Below are positions 42,228-48,981 of a stretch of 64,000 nt of DNA, in pieces. The DNA is taken from IMG/VR virus record IMGVR_UViG_3300010334_000023, positions 124,001-188,000 of that record; one strand, 5' to 3'. The stretch's first letter is position 1, and every line of letters begins with the position of its first letter. Source of the stretch: a virus. The position numbers and the translations under genes were made by a program. The notes beneath the pieces were generated by a model. It worked only from the letters and a program-made list of their open reading frames with translations, was not told where the DNA came from and did not search any database.

Positions 42228-42938
42228 TCACTTCTTGGCAGCAGTCTTCTTGGCTGCTGGTTTCTTGGCAGCGGCCTTGGGTGCTGCTATCTTGGCAGTC
42301 GGAGCTGCTGCTTCTTCCAACCACGAACCACCATTGGCCTTGGCTTTGTGGCCAGGGTTTAGCGTGGGATCGATAGCATAGGCCTGTGCGCGGCGTGCTG
42401 TAGCATCAGCTTCAAGCATCTCTGCCATGCGGATCAAGTCTCGTGCTTCCTGTGCTCGGCCATCAGCAGTGGTGCCTTCCAAGTTGCTCTGATGCACGTT
42501 GAATTTGCCCATCTCTGCTAGCACTGCTGCGCGAGTGGCTGGATCCAGATCATTGAGGTCTGGCGGAGTAGCGTCGTCAACAGTTTTCATGGCAGCCAGG
42601 ATCTGGCGCAGAGGAAACTTCATGCCGCGAGCCGGTGTCATGTGTACGAGATCAACAGGAACCTTGTCCAAGCGCTGGGCAGCATGCAGCTTCTGGAGCA
42701 TGGTAGCGCCAGTGCCATCCGGAGCAGGGCGGCGGCCCAGTAGTTCGCCTAGGTCCTTGCTCTGTTGACCTTCCACGCTTTCTACTATCTTGCGGAGTGC
42801 TTCGTTGTACTGATCAGGCAGCGCATCTGTGTCTATGACCAGTGCATGTTCATCATCGCCTGGCAGGCTCATGAATACCACTACTACCTGCTTGCCAGTG
42901 TTCTCCAACTGGCCTATGTGCTTCATCATATCAGCCAT
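42228..42938 (-). CDS. Conserved phage protein with a Lys/Ala-rich C-terminal tail
   Basis: 236 residues. The N-terminal 110 residues form a conserved block (QVVVVFMSLPGDDEHALVI, LGELLGRRPAPDGTGATML, VHMTPARGMKFPLRQIL). The C-terminus (about 205-236) is a histone H1-like tail of APKAAAKKPAAKKTAAKK, likely to bind DNA or other polyanions non-specifically. ATG at 42938 is 8 nt after CAGG; ATG at 42944 is closer to the site and less likely. The function is unknown; a nucleoprotein role is inferred from the tail only. Confidence 0.6.
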   Translation of the reverse strand: MADMMKHIGQLENTGKQVVVVFMSLPGDDEHALVIDTDALPDQYNEALRKIVESVEGQQSKDLGELLGRRPAPDGTGATMLQKLHAAQRLDKVPVDLVHMTPARGMKFPLRQILAAMKTVDDATPPDLNDLDPATRAAVLAEMGKFNVHQSNLEGTTADGRAQEARDLIRMAEMLEADATARRAQAYAIDPTLNPGHKAKANGGSWLEEAAAPTAKIAAPKAAAKKPAAKKTAAKK

Positions 42939-43152
42939 TGGCATTACCTGCTGGTTGATCGCCGCTGGTCTGTTGTGCTGCGGCTGCGTCTACGAATTTC
43001 TTGAACTTGTTGTATAGCTGGCCAACTGGCTCAAGCTCTGCACCACGGAACGCACCGCGGCTGCTAGCGAGATCCAGCACAGTCAGGATGTTCTGTAGAT
43101 CTGCAAGATTGATTGTACTATCTTGCTGTGGTTGTGTAACTTGATCGTTCAC
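42931..43152 (-). CDS. Unknown protein with GTG start, 73 aa
   Basis: Starts at GTG 43152, 7 nt after a very strong GAGGAGG. The sequence has a polar N-terminus, a central helix (LADLQNILTVLDLASSRGAF, then LEPVGQLYNKFKKFVDAAAA) and a Gln/Gly/Asn tail. It overlaps the downstream gene by 8 nt, suggesting the two products act together. Not recognised further. Confidence 0.6.
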   Translation of the reverse strand: MNDQVTQPQQDSTINLADLQNILTVLDLASSRGAFRGAELEPVGQLYNKFKKFVDAAAAQQTSGDQPAGNANG

Positions 43153-43221
43153 GGTTTTGCCTCCTCATGGACATGGTAACATATATTAACCATGGCGACT
43201 GGGAGATCAAATATCTTTTTG

Positions 43222-43398
43222 CTAGGTTATGGCATTCCAGATGCGCAGCACGGTGATGCTCATGGTACCAAAGCTGGTTATGAAGGCTCCCGTGCTGAAC
43301 GCAAGATCGTTGTGCAGAGTCTCGCATGACAGTCCTACCAACCCTGCTGCTACGAAAGCGGCAAACAGCAATACTGCGATGCAGATAGTCTTGATCAT
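43222..43398 (-). CDS. Small late membrane protein, 58 aa
   Basis: Two hydrophobic stretches: a first of about 17 residues near the N-terminus (ICIAVLLFAAFVAAGLVGL), then a polar loop with one Cys, and a shorter second (about 38-52). A CGGAG site lies 10 nt before the ATG, and a perfect late promoter TATAAATA ends 30 nt upstream. The first stretch could also be a lipoprotein-like signal (LVGLSC), but the spacing is not ideal. A holin-like, spanin-like or other envelope role at late times is possible; no family was recognised. Confidence 0.6.
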   Translation of the reverse strand: MIKTICIAVLLFAAFVAAGLVGLSCETLHNDLAFSTGAFITSFGTMSITVLRIWNAIT

Positions 43399-43428
43399 GC
43401 TGCTACGACTCCGGTTAGATACCAGAAC

Positions 43429-43436
43429 TATTTATA
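43429..43436 (-). promoter_or_regulatory. Perfect T4-type late promoter TATAAATA
   Basis: TATAAATA on the minus strand, 30 nt before the ATG of the 58-aa membrane protein and just after the stop of the gene at 43650. It is the only exact match to the T4 consensus that I found in the window. Confidence 0.8.
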
Positions 43437-43449
43437 GTAGCATGCCTGA

Positions 43450-43650
43450 TCAGCGTTTCTGCAGGGCCTTGATAGCATCTAGAACCACCATGCGATCCTT
43501 GGCCTGCATATCAAAGAAGGTCTTGGGCATCTTGGGTGTACCAAGCTGTGTAAGCATCTGCCCTATGCGAGCCCATTCGCAGCACTGTTTGTCATCCTTG
43601 AGATCGCCGCTGCGTGACATCATCTCACGTCCAAGTTCCATGGCATCCAT
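43450..43650 (-). CDS. Unknown small protein, 66 aa
   Basis: A helical, Met-rich protein (MDAMELGREMMSRSGDLKDD, then WARIGQMLTQLGTPKMPKTF). AGGA lies 8 nt before the ATG at 43650. It is the last gene of the run that starts at 44350. Function unknown. Confidence 0.55.
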   Translation of the reverse strand: MDAMELGREMMSRSGDLKDDKQCCEWARIGQMLTQLGTPKMPKTFFDMQAKDRMVVLDAIKALQKR

Positions 43651-43659
43651 CTGTGTGTC

Positions 43660-43911
43660 CTATTGTTCGTGTCTCAGGTGAAAGTCTATAGCATCTTCTC
43701 TGTTGTTGAATTTTATCTCTACCATGTTAGTGCGGTATTCATCCAACAGTATCTTGCGATCTATCTTGGCAGTGGGCCAATCTATCATCAGCTGCTGTTC
43801 CAGCAAGCTGACGTTGAAGTCAAAGCTGGCAGGATTCAGTTCAGCTACTATGAGATTTCCCAACAGCTGAGTGCGACGTATCAGTCTTTGCCTATGAACT
43901 TCTTGGCCCAT
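43660..43911 (-). CDS. Unknown small protein, 83 aa
   Basis: Contains LIVAELNPASFDFNVSLLEQ, LMIDWPTAKIDRKILLDEYR and IKFNNREDAIDFHLRHEQ. The only ATG (43911) overlaps the upstream gene by 31 nt; AGGA is about 11 nt away, so the real start may be an internal non-ATG codon. The C-terminal two thirds look like an alpha/beta mini-domain. Function unknown. Confidence 0.5.
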   Translation of the reverse strand: MGQEVHRQRLIRRTQLLGNLIVAELNPASFDFNVSLLEQQLMIDWPTAKIDRKILLDEYRTNMVEIKFNNREDAIDFHLRHEQ

Positions 43912-44159
43912 GTGTCAGCCCATTCCTCCAAGTGCTCTTCTAGATAGGCCACACCCTGCGCACTGTGCAGGCTAGCTGTCTTTTCTATGCTGTTGGTCAC
44001 CACCACAGGCAGCTTGTCTTCGATCATGTCGATGATCTTCTGTCGCTCCTGCGGGGGCATGTCCCTGGTCCACATAGCCAATCGTTCGGCTACCATGGCA
44101 CACAGCTGGGCACTAAGCTGAGCCAGCTGTGGTCGAAATTCTCCTGGTGTACCTTCCAT
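43881..44159 (-). CDS. Unknown helical protein, 92 aa
   Basis: TAATG overlap with the upstream gene. The sequence is mostly helix (LAQLSAQLCAMVAERLAMWT, MPPQERQKIIDMIEDKLPVV, GVAYLEEHLEEWADTWAKKF) and acidic. No known motif. It belongs to a run of small genes downstream of the VWA/MoxR pair. Confidence 0.55.
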   Translation of the reverse strand: MEGTPGEFRPQLAQLSAQLCAMVAERLAMWTRDMPPQERQKIIDMIEDKLPVVVTNSIEKTASLHSAQGVAYLEEHLEEWADTWAKKFIGKD

Positions 44160-44350
44160 TACTCGCTTGCCTTCTTGTGCTGATTATCTGCACTAAGTTT
44201 AGCGATCTCATCCTTGAGAGCCAACTTCTTCTTTTTGAGTTGGTGTATAGCATCGTCGTCGTATCGACCTGTGCGTTCCCTGCGATCAATCTCATGGTCC
44301 AAGGCTTGATGTTCTGTTACCAAACGATTGATGTGATTCTCTAGGCTCAT
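44159..44350 (-). CDS. YdcH/DUF465-like small coiled-coil protein
   Basis: 63 residues, almost entirely one helical hairpin: INRLVTEHQALDHEIDRRER then AIHQLKKKKLALKDEIAKLS. The pattern L-x(2)-E-H-x-x-L-D-x-x-I ... L-K-x(2)-K-L-x-L-K-D-E-I matches the YdcH (DUF465) family of bacterial proteins of unknown role. CAGGAG lies 6 nt before the ATG. In a phage this is unusual and suggests capture from a bacterium. Confidence 0.65.
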   Translation of the reverse strand: MSLENHINRLVTEHQALDHEIDRRERTGRYDDDAIHQLKKKKLALKDEIAKLSADNQHKKASE

Positions 44351-44367
44351 GCTGTGCTCCTGTTGGT

Positions 44368-44391
44368 GACAGGCTGCTCAAGCAGCCTGTC
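44368..44391 (-). other. 10-bp hairpin with the VWA-gene stop codon in its loop
   Basis: GACAGGCTGC-TTGA-GCAGCCTGTC (minus strand) is a perfect 10-bp stem with loop TTGA; the TGA is the stop codon of the VWA gene. No T-run follows, and the next gene's Shine-Dalgarno starts soon after. It may protect the upstream mRNA 3' end or slow ribosomes, rather than terminate. Confidence 0.75.
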
Positions 44392-45652
44392 CGATCTCTT
44401 CCACACCCGTGTCGTGATCATAGTAGGCATACTGACCAAACGGTGGCTTCACGCGAGTCTTGTGACCCTCTGTGATGATCCACAGCGTGTCGCAGTAGCT
44501 CTCTGGGCCCCAAGTACCAAACGGATAACCGTCTGTGAACACCACTGCTTTCTTGGGCTCGATCTGCTCACTCATCCAATAGTTCCAGAACGCCATGAAA
44601 TCTGTACCGCCGCCACCCTTGCATTCATAGTTCAGCAGGTCGTCTGCGCTGTCCTTGGTGAACTTCTGGAAGTTATAGACCTGTGTGTCAAAGCAAAGGA
44701 TGCTGATGGTGAAGTCATTGTACATGCTCATGATGCCATAGACTTCACTGAGAAAGTCCTTGGCCATGCTGTCGCTGATGGAACCACTCATGTCGATAGC
44801 AATGGCAATGTCAATGGTATCGTCCTTGTCCAGTGTTGGCAGGAAGATGCCACCATACATGTGCTTGCGATTGGGGCGCATCCAGGTAAAGTCATCAGTG
44901 ATGCAGCTCTGGATGTTCTGCTGCAGGAGATCGCGCCAGTTGATCTTTGGCTCTACCAGATCATCAATGATGCGCTGTAGGCTAGCTGGCATCTTGCCAG
45001 CACTAGCCTGCGCTGCCTGCAGCACCTTGTTCTTCATCTCTTCGCGGATCTTCTTGAGATCTTCTTCGCTGACCTTGATTGGATTGCCATCCTTGTCCAC
45101 GGCCTGTCGACCCTTGCCATCCTTGCCGTTGCTGTCACCGCCAAGCTCCAGATGCACGTCCATGGTCAGCTGCTTCTTGACCTTGCGCTTTTCGAGATCA
45201 TCATAGACTGCCTCAGAAGTCCAACCCAGATACTTCTCATCATACAAGCCCACACGCTGGTTGGTCTCGCCCTTGTCGTCAACCTCGGTGACCTTCTTGG
45301 TAGGCATCTTGCCGATCTTATCTGAGGTAAGCATGCCGTTGATCACATAGTCGTTGGCCATGTTCCACCAGCTGGGGTCGCGGTGCGTGCGGCGACCAAA
45401 ATGGTCCAGAGCCACGTGCAGCACCTCGTGGCACAGCACGAACTTGATCTCGTCGATGTCAAGGTCCTTGAAGAAGTCTCGATTGTAATAGATGTTGCGG
45501 CCGTCCACGGCTGCAGTGCTGCACCAACCTGCGTCAGTGGCATCTACCAAAGGCAGCTGCATGGTCAGCGTGCCAAAGAACGGCGTCTTGAACAGCAGTT
45601 CCAGTCGCGCTTGGCTGATCTTCTTGGTGATTGGATCTCGTTGAATTGACAT
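44378..45652 (-). CDS. VWA-domain metallopeptidase-like protein (DUF2201-like)
   Basis: 424 residues. An N-terminal zinc-peptidase-like part has CHEVLHVALDH (H75-E-x-x-H79). A variable charged middle (about 120-220) is followed by a C-terminal von Willebrand A domain with IAIAIDMSGSIS, the D-x-S-x-S metal-ion-dependent adhesion site. AVVFTDGYPFGTWG is the later acidic strand. This is the partner of the MoxR ATPase encoded just upstream. In bacteria such pairs remodel or activate other proteins. GGAGGT is 5 nt before the ATG at 45652; an upstream GTG at 45703 lies inside the promoter. Confidence 0.8.
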   Translation of the reverse strand: MSIQRDPITKKISQARLELLFKTPFFGTLTMQLPLVDATDAGWCSTAAVDGRNIYYNRDFFKDLDIDEIKFVLCHEVLHVALDHFGRRTHRDPSWWNMANDYVINGMLTSDKIGKMPTKKVTEVDDKGETNQRVGLYDEKYLGWTSEAVYDDLEKRKVKKQLTMDVHLELGGDSNGKDGKGRQAVDKDGNPIKVSEEDLKKIREEMKNKVLQAAQASAGKMPASLQRIIDDLVEPKINWRDLLQQNIQSCITDDFTWMRPNRKHMYGGIFLPTLDKDDTIDIAIAIDMSGSISDSMAKDFLSEVYGIMSMYNDFTISILCFDTQVYNFQKFTKDSADDLLNYECKGGGGTDFMAFWNYWMSEQIEPKKAVVFTDGYPFGTWGPESYCDTLWIITEGHKTRVKPPFGQYAYYDHDTGVEEIGQAA

Positions 45653-45671
45653 TGTGTACCTCCAATGAACC

Positions 45672-45699
45672 ATGATAGCACATATTACCAGGGCGTCAA
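45672..45699 (-). promoter_or_regulatory. Sigma70-like promoter for the VWA gene
   Basis: TTGACG, 16-nt spacer ending in TGC (extended -10), TATCAT. The -35 lies inside the 3' arm of the hairpin at 45689-45718. The start of transcription is predicted about 10 nt before GGAGGT. Confidence 0.65.
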
Positions 45700-45718
45700 C
45701 CACTAAGCTGACGCCCTG
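45689..45718 (-). other. 10-bp hairpin after the MoxR gene, overlapping the next promoter
   Basis: CAGGGCGTCA (45709-45718 on the minus strand) pairs perfectly with TGACGCCCTG (45689-45698) across a 10-nt loop. It begins 8 nt after the MoxR stop, without a T-run. It may act as an mRNA 3'-end stabiliser or weak terminator while also supplying the -35 of the VWA promoter. Confidence 0.7.
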
Positions 45719-45726
45719 TGAGTTAT

Positions 45727-46920
45727 TTAGATGCTAGGGATGAGATCGCTGTAACGCTTGCAGAACTCTACCCAGTTCTTCAGCTTTGGCGCCTGCAGAG
45801 GCAGCTTGTAGGTACCCATGATGGTCTTGGCACCCATCACAGCCAGCTCGTCTTCAAAGTTGTCCATGATGAAGCGGAAGAACGTGTCTACCTTGGCTTG
45901 GAAGGCGTCATTCTTCTTGTTGTCTTCCTTGACACCTTTGCTGGCATCAGTGAGCTCGTAGCACAGCGCAGTGGTCAACGCATACATCACGTCGATCTGC
46001 TTGGTGTTGAGCTTGGTGACCTTGCCTTCCAAGATGTCCTTGGCATTGGGCAAGTTAGCAGCCTGCTTGCGATAGGTCATGAACTTGATTCCGGGACCTT
46101 CGCCCACTGTGCCCTTGATGAGATCACCCAGAGACTCGTCTGTCAAGCGCACGTCTACCATGTCGCCGTCCTTGTTAGGCTCCTGCAGCAGCTCGCTAGC
46201 AAAGAACCATGAACGAGGCGTGGCGAACGCATAGCTGTCCGCGCTGGGTTGGAAGTTCATCAAGTCGTTGGGCTGGAAGCTGAGATAACCAACCACGTCC
46301 TTGTGCACGCGGTTCAGCAGAGCCCATTCTTTCCAGTCGTCAATGCTGACATCCAAAGTTACGTGCGTGAAGCGGTTAGCCAGAGGCATGGGCATGTTGT
46401 AGGCCACGCCCTTGTCCTTGACACGGTTGCCTGCGGCAACGATCACCACATCCTTGGGCAGCTCGTAGGTACCAATCTTGCGATTGAGGATCACCTGATA
46501 GGTAGCTGCCTGCACGCTGGGAGGCGCTGCGCTCATCTCGTCAAAGAACACCAATGCGCGGCTGTTGGGGTCTGTGGGCAAATCGCTGGGATTGCTCCAC
46601 TTAAAGACCTTCTCTGTCAGCGGCACGTTGGCTTCGTCGCGCACCAAGTTTCCTTGTGCGTCGTATACCTTGACCTCAGCGAGATAAGGGATACCGCGCA
46701 CGTCTGTGGGCTCCATCAGAGGCAGTCGGATGTCGATAAGTGGGCGATTCTGTTCGCGTGCTACCTCAGCAACGATATCAGATTTGCCAATGCCCGGTGG
46801 ACCCCAAACGAAGATAGGACGCTTGCGGTTGATGCTGTGGGTCAGCGCAGTCTTGAGGCGTGATGGGGAAATGCCAGTGTTTTCCAGCATGCGAGTCTTG
46901 GTAGCAGAAGCGTTAGCCAT
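45727..46920 (-). CDS. MoxR-family AAA+ ATPase
   Basis: 397 residues. Walker A GPPGIGKSD at residues 40-48, LIDIRLPLMEPTDVRGIPYL after it, and Walker B ALVFFDEMSAAPPSVQAATY, with arginine-rich sensor regions (RFTHVTLDVSIDDW). MoxR ATPases work with VWA proteins as chaperones; the VWA gene is directly downstream. The ATG at 46920 lies 10 nt after GGAG and just downstream of a TTGACA promoter. An in-frame upstream start at 46989 would lie within the previous gene's terminator and is rejected. Confidence 0.85.
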   Translation of the reverse strand: MANASATKTRMLENTGISPSRLKTALTHSINRKRPIFVWGPPGIGKSDIVAEVAREQNRPLIDIRLPLMEPTDVRGIPYLAEVKVYDAQGNLVRDEANVPLTEKVFKWSNPSDLPTDPNSRALVFFDEMSAAPPSVQAATYQVILNRKIGTYELPKDVVIVAAGNRVKDKGVAYNMPMPLANRFTHVTLDVSIDDWKEWALLNRVHKDVVGYLSFQPNDLMNFQPSADSYAFATPRSWFFASELLQEPNKDGDMVDVRLTDESLGDLIKGTVGEGPGIKFMTYRKQAANLPNAKDILEGKVTKLNTKQIDVMYALTTALCYELTDASKGVKEDNKKNDAFQAKVDTFFRFIMDNFEDELAVMGAKTIMGTYKLPLQAPKLKNWVEFCKRYSDLIPSI

Positions 46921-46948
46921 TGTATGTGGTCTCCGTTGTTGTGATCTT

Positions 46949-46976
46949 ACACTAGCATGTTTTGTATACCTGTCAA
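46949..46976 (-). promoter_or_regulatory. Sigma70-like promoter for the MoxR gene
   Basis: TTGACA, 16-nt spacer ending in ATGC, TAGTGT. It lies right after the terminator of the gene at 47261 and gives a leader of about 20-25 nt carrying GGAG. Confidence 0.65.
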
Positions 46977-46980
46977 CCAG

Positions 46981-47005
46981 AAAAATCAAGAGCTCCAGTA
47001 GCTCT
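46981..47005 (-). terminator. Weak intrinsic terminator overlapping a stop codon
   Basis: AGAGCT-ACTGG-AGCTCT then TGATTTTT on the minus strand: a 6-bp stem whose 3' side leads into the TGA stop of the gene at 47261 and a T5 run. It ends just before the MoxR -35. Confidence 0.55.
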
Positions 47006-47261
47006 CGCTTCTGGGACTGGCATGATAGGGAGTGTCGTAACGTTCGTGGAATTCCCTGCCAGTGATGATGTTCTTGCGCATCACCATGGTCTCATGTATC
47101 TCAAAGCTGAAGCCCTGGGCCGAGGGATAGAGATGCAGCAGCTCGCGCACTTCGCGCGTCATTGCCGCGAGATCGGGCCTATCGTAGTCATACTTGCCGC
47201 AGAGCCGCTTTCCGCTCTTTTGGCGCTTGTCGACCTTCCAGATTTCCATGGTGTAAAGCAT
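46986..47261 (-). CDS. Unknown basic protein, 91 aa
   Basis: Starts at ATG 47261, 8 nt after AGGGAG. The N-terminus is MLYTMEIWKVDKRQKSGKR, the middle LAAMTREVRELLHLYPSAQG, and the C-terminus Tyr/Ser/His-rich. A downstream ATG (MEIWKVDK) is possible. It has its own promoter and terminator, so it is a single-gene unit. Probably an early host-takeover or regulatory protein, but this is inferred only from the promoter. Confidence 0.55.
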   Translation of the reverse strand: MLYTMEIWKVDKRQKSGKRLCGKYDYDRPDLAAMTREVRELLHLYPSAQGFSFEIHETMVMRKNIITGREFHERYDTPYHASPRSESYWSS

Positions 47262-47286
47262 ATGCCTGCTCCCTGTTATCTATGCT

Positions 47287-47314
47287 ACATTAGCATGTAT
47301 CTAGGGACTGTCAA
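47287..47314 (-). promoter_or_regulatory. Sigma70-like promoter for the 91-aa gene
   Basis: TTGACA, 16-nt spacer ending in ATGC, TAATGT. It overlaps the last codons and stop of the upstream gene (ending at 47301). Confidence 0.7.
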
Positions 47315-47636
47315 CCGGTATTTTTGCCTTTGATTTCAAGTAGCTAAGCGTCATGCTGACAGCAAAAATAGCTTGAAAATAACGTTTTCCTGTGGCCATT
47401 GCCCAGCATTCTCTGGTGTATCTGTCCGCAGTTTCTGCTAGTATCTCGTCCAATTTAGCAGCCCAATATTCGCGGACTGCACAGCCTGTGGCAATGTCAT
47501 CTGCTGTGATCTTGCTGAGATCGCGCTGTTCTATCACGCGCCCAAGCACGTCGCCGTAGAGCTCATCAGAGTGAGGAACATCTATGGTAGTCCTATACAG
47601 ATGAGCTGCCCAACCCCAGTCACGATCACTGCTCAA
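47301..47636 (-). CDS. Unknown protein with probable TTG start, 111 aa
   Basis: The frame is open from 47711, but the part before 47636 overlaps the previous gene. A TTG at 47636 lies 6 nt after GAGG and overlaps that gene by 11 nt, so it is taken as the start. The product includes DWGWAAHLYRTTIDVPHSDE, KITADDIATGCAVREYWAAK and a C-terminal hydrophobic AIFAVSMTLSYLKSK. It looks like a soluble helical protein. Function unknown. Confidence 0.5.
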   Translation of the reverse strand: MSSDRDWGWAAHLYRTTIDVPHSDELYGDVLGRVIEQRDLSKITADDIATGCAVREYWAAKLDEILAETADRYTRECWAMATGKRYFQAIFAVSMTLSYLKSKAKIPVDSP

Positions 47637-47817
47637 CTGGAACCTCGTGATCCATCCACTGTGCGCAGAAGGCTTCGGTATAGATTGGCTTCTCAGCTGG
47701 GCCAAATCCAAACCTTGACCTAAAGCTGTCTCGGAATGCTGACCAGAGATCTGGATTGACCACGTAGCAGGGATTGTCGCTTGGTAACGCAGGGCTCTGT
47801 GTGTGTTTCCATTTCAT
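47626..47817 (-). CDS. Leaderless small protein, 63 aa
   Basis: Starts at ATG 47817 (MKWKHTQSPALPSDNP) with no Shine-Dalgarno and only 5 nt after a TATTGT -10. The centre has PDLWSAFRDSFRSRFGFGPA and the end MDHEVPVEQ. Not recognised. GTG at 47823 would overlap the -10 box. Confidence 0.55.
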   Translation of the reverse strand: MKWKHTQSPALPSDNPCYVVNPDLWSAFRDSFRSRFGFGPAEKPIYTEAFCAQWMDHEVPVEQ

Positions 47818-47822
47818 AGTCA

Positions 47823-47850
47823 CACAATAACAGATTATCTGAGACTGTCA
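47823..47850 (-). promoter_or_regulatory. Promoter giving a predicted leaderless mRNA
   Basis: TTGACA, 16-nt spacer, TATTGT, 5 nt to ATG. The TGA stop of the upstream gene (47848) forms part of TTGACA. Confidence 0.62.
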
Positions 47851-48267
47851 AGCGTGTTTTTTGAAGTTCACGAACTGTTGTGCGCTGCCATCCACCATCT
47901 GTAGCTCAAAGTGTAACATTGGCTCAAACACTATCAGGCTCTTGCCTCGCACCGCCCATGGTCCTCGCAGAGCATCTTCTAAGCCCAGCAGCACTCGTCC
48001 TGTCATGATGTTGTTGTCGTCGCTGTTGGCCACGTAGCTGTTGTATCTCTCTCCAAGCAGCTTGAGACCAGCTGACGTGAGCCGCCATCCTTGATTAACA
48101 AACAGTGCTTTTCGCAGCCTGGCTATAGCATGGTCAGTCAAGGGATCTTCCGGATCGATGAGCCTGGCTTGATAGCAGATATCGATGCCGTGTTTGGTCA
48201 ACCAAACATAGGGACCCTGAGGTCCGAGATCGCGGAGATCACCATGGGGCCAATCTGTCTTTTCCAC
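47848..48267 (-). CDS. Unknown protein with GTG start in a hairpin, 139 aa
   Basis: Starts at GTG 48267 whose G is the last base of a CCCATT/AATGGG hairpin. The N-terminus is MEKTDWPHGDLRDLGPQGPY; the middle resembles a small winged-helix-like fold (LTDHAIARLRKALFVNQGWR, LTSAGLKLLGERYNSYVA), and the end is strand-rich. Related proteins occur in cyanophage-like genomes without known role. AGGTT lies 24 nt upstream in sequence, but the hairpin would bring it close. Confidence 0.5.
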   Translation of the reverse strand: MEKTDWPHGDLRDLGPQGPYVWLTKHGIDICYQARLIDPEDPLTDHAIARLRKALFVNQGWRLTSAGLKLLGERYNSYVANSDDNNIMTGRVLLGLEDALRGPWAVRGKSLIVFEPMLHFELQMVDGSAQQFVNFKKHA

Positions 48268-48282
48268 CCATTATTTAATGGG
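48267..48282 (-). promoter_or_regulatory. Hairpin at a GTG start codon
   Basis: CCCATT-AAAT-AATGGG on the minus strand, a 6-bp stem with 4-nt loop lying between an AGGTT site and the GTG. It could bring the ribosome site to a normal distance or block initiation. It also resembles a weak late motif (TTAAATAA). Confidence 0.45.
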
Positions 48283-48283
48283 A

Positions 48284-48505
48284 TTAGAACCTGCCGCCGT
48301 CCTGTTTTACCTCAGCAGTGAGGATCTGCTGCTGTAGATCGATGATCTTTTGGTTCATCTCGTTCTCACGCGACAGCATCACAGCAATGCTTGCGCTGAG
48401 GAGATCAGCTTCGTGCATGGTCAACCGGATCTCTCTGCTGTTGCTGATCTTGGCTACTCTGTGCTTTTCAAGGAAAGATCTAACTTGGTTCTTTTCGTCC
48501 GTCAT
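48284..48505 (-). CDS. Small coiled-coil protein, 73 aa
   Basis: ATGA overlap with the upstream gene. Mostly one helix: FLEKHRVAKISNSREIRLTM, then LLSASIAVMLSRENEMNQKI and LQQQILTAEV, giving a heptad-like pattern. Function unknown; could be a regulator or structural adaptor. Confidence 0.55.
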   Translation of the reverse strand: MTDEKNQVRSFLEKHRVAKISNSREIRLTMHEADLLSASIAVMLSRENEMNQKIIDLQQQILTAEVKQDGGRF

Positions 48506-48981
48506 GCTTTGCTGATCCTTTTCTTTTGGCTCATGGCATTCTGCATCTCCAGCTTGGTGCGGAACGGGCCTATGAACTCATTCTCTTCCAAGGTCTGTGT
48601 GCGCGGGCAGTAGCTGCCAGTCCAGCCATGTTCAAAATCCAACGCATAGTATCCCGCAGCGAATCTGGCCTTGCCCTTGGCGGTCTTAGCATAGGTAACT
48701 ATAGCACCTTCTTCCACATCAAACACTGCCTTGTGCTTGATTGGATAGCCGTTGATCTGGCCAATCTCATCGTCCTTGTCGTCATCAGTTTCACGTGCTT
48801 CTATCTGCAGGTTACCACCTAGAAAAGCAGTTAGCTCGTCGGCGTCTGCGAACAGCTTGCGATCAAACGGACCAATGACCTTGAAGCCTTCCACAGTTAC
48901 AGTGACCAACCCAGCATTGCTGCCATCCTTTTCAAGGATGTAGCTGGCTTCCGTGATTTCCTTTAGCTTGTAGCTGCTCAT
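48502..48981 (-). CDS. Conserved phage protein with a repeated IGPF motif, 159 aa
   Basis: ATGA overlaps with both neighbours. Residues about 34-44 read KVIGPFDRKLFAD and about 137-147 EFIGPFRTKLEMQ, so an IGPF-x(2)-K-L helix-start repeats at both ends of the chain, separated by VFDVEEGAIVTYAKTAKGKA and GYYALDFEHGWTGSY. Probably two related half-domains. Cotranscribed with the rnh nuclease; role unknown. Confidence 0.6.
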   Translation of the reverse strand: MSSYKLKEITEASYILEKDGSNAGLVTVTVEGFKVIGPFDRKLFADADELTAFLGGNLQIEARETDDDKDDEIGQINGYPIKHKAVFDVEEGAIVTYAKTAKGKARFAAGYYALDFEHGWTGSYCPRTQTLEENEFIGPFRTKLEMQNAMSQKKRISKA

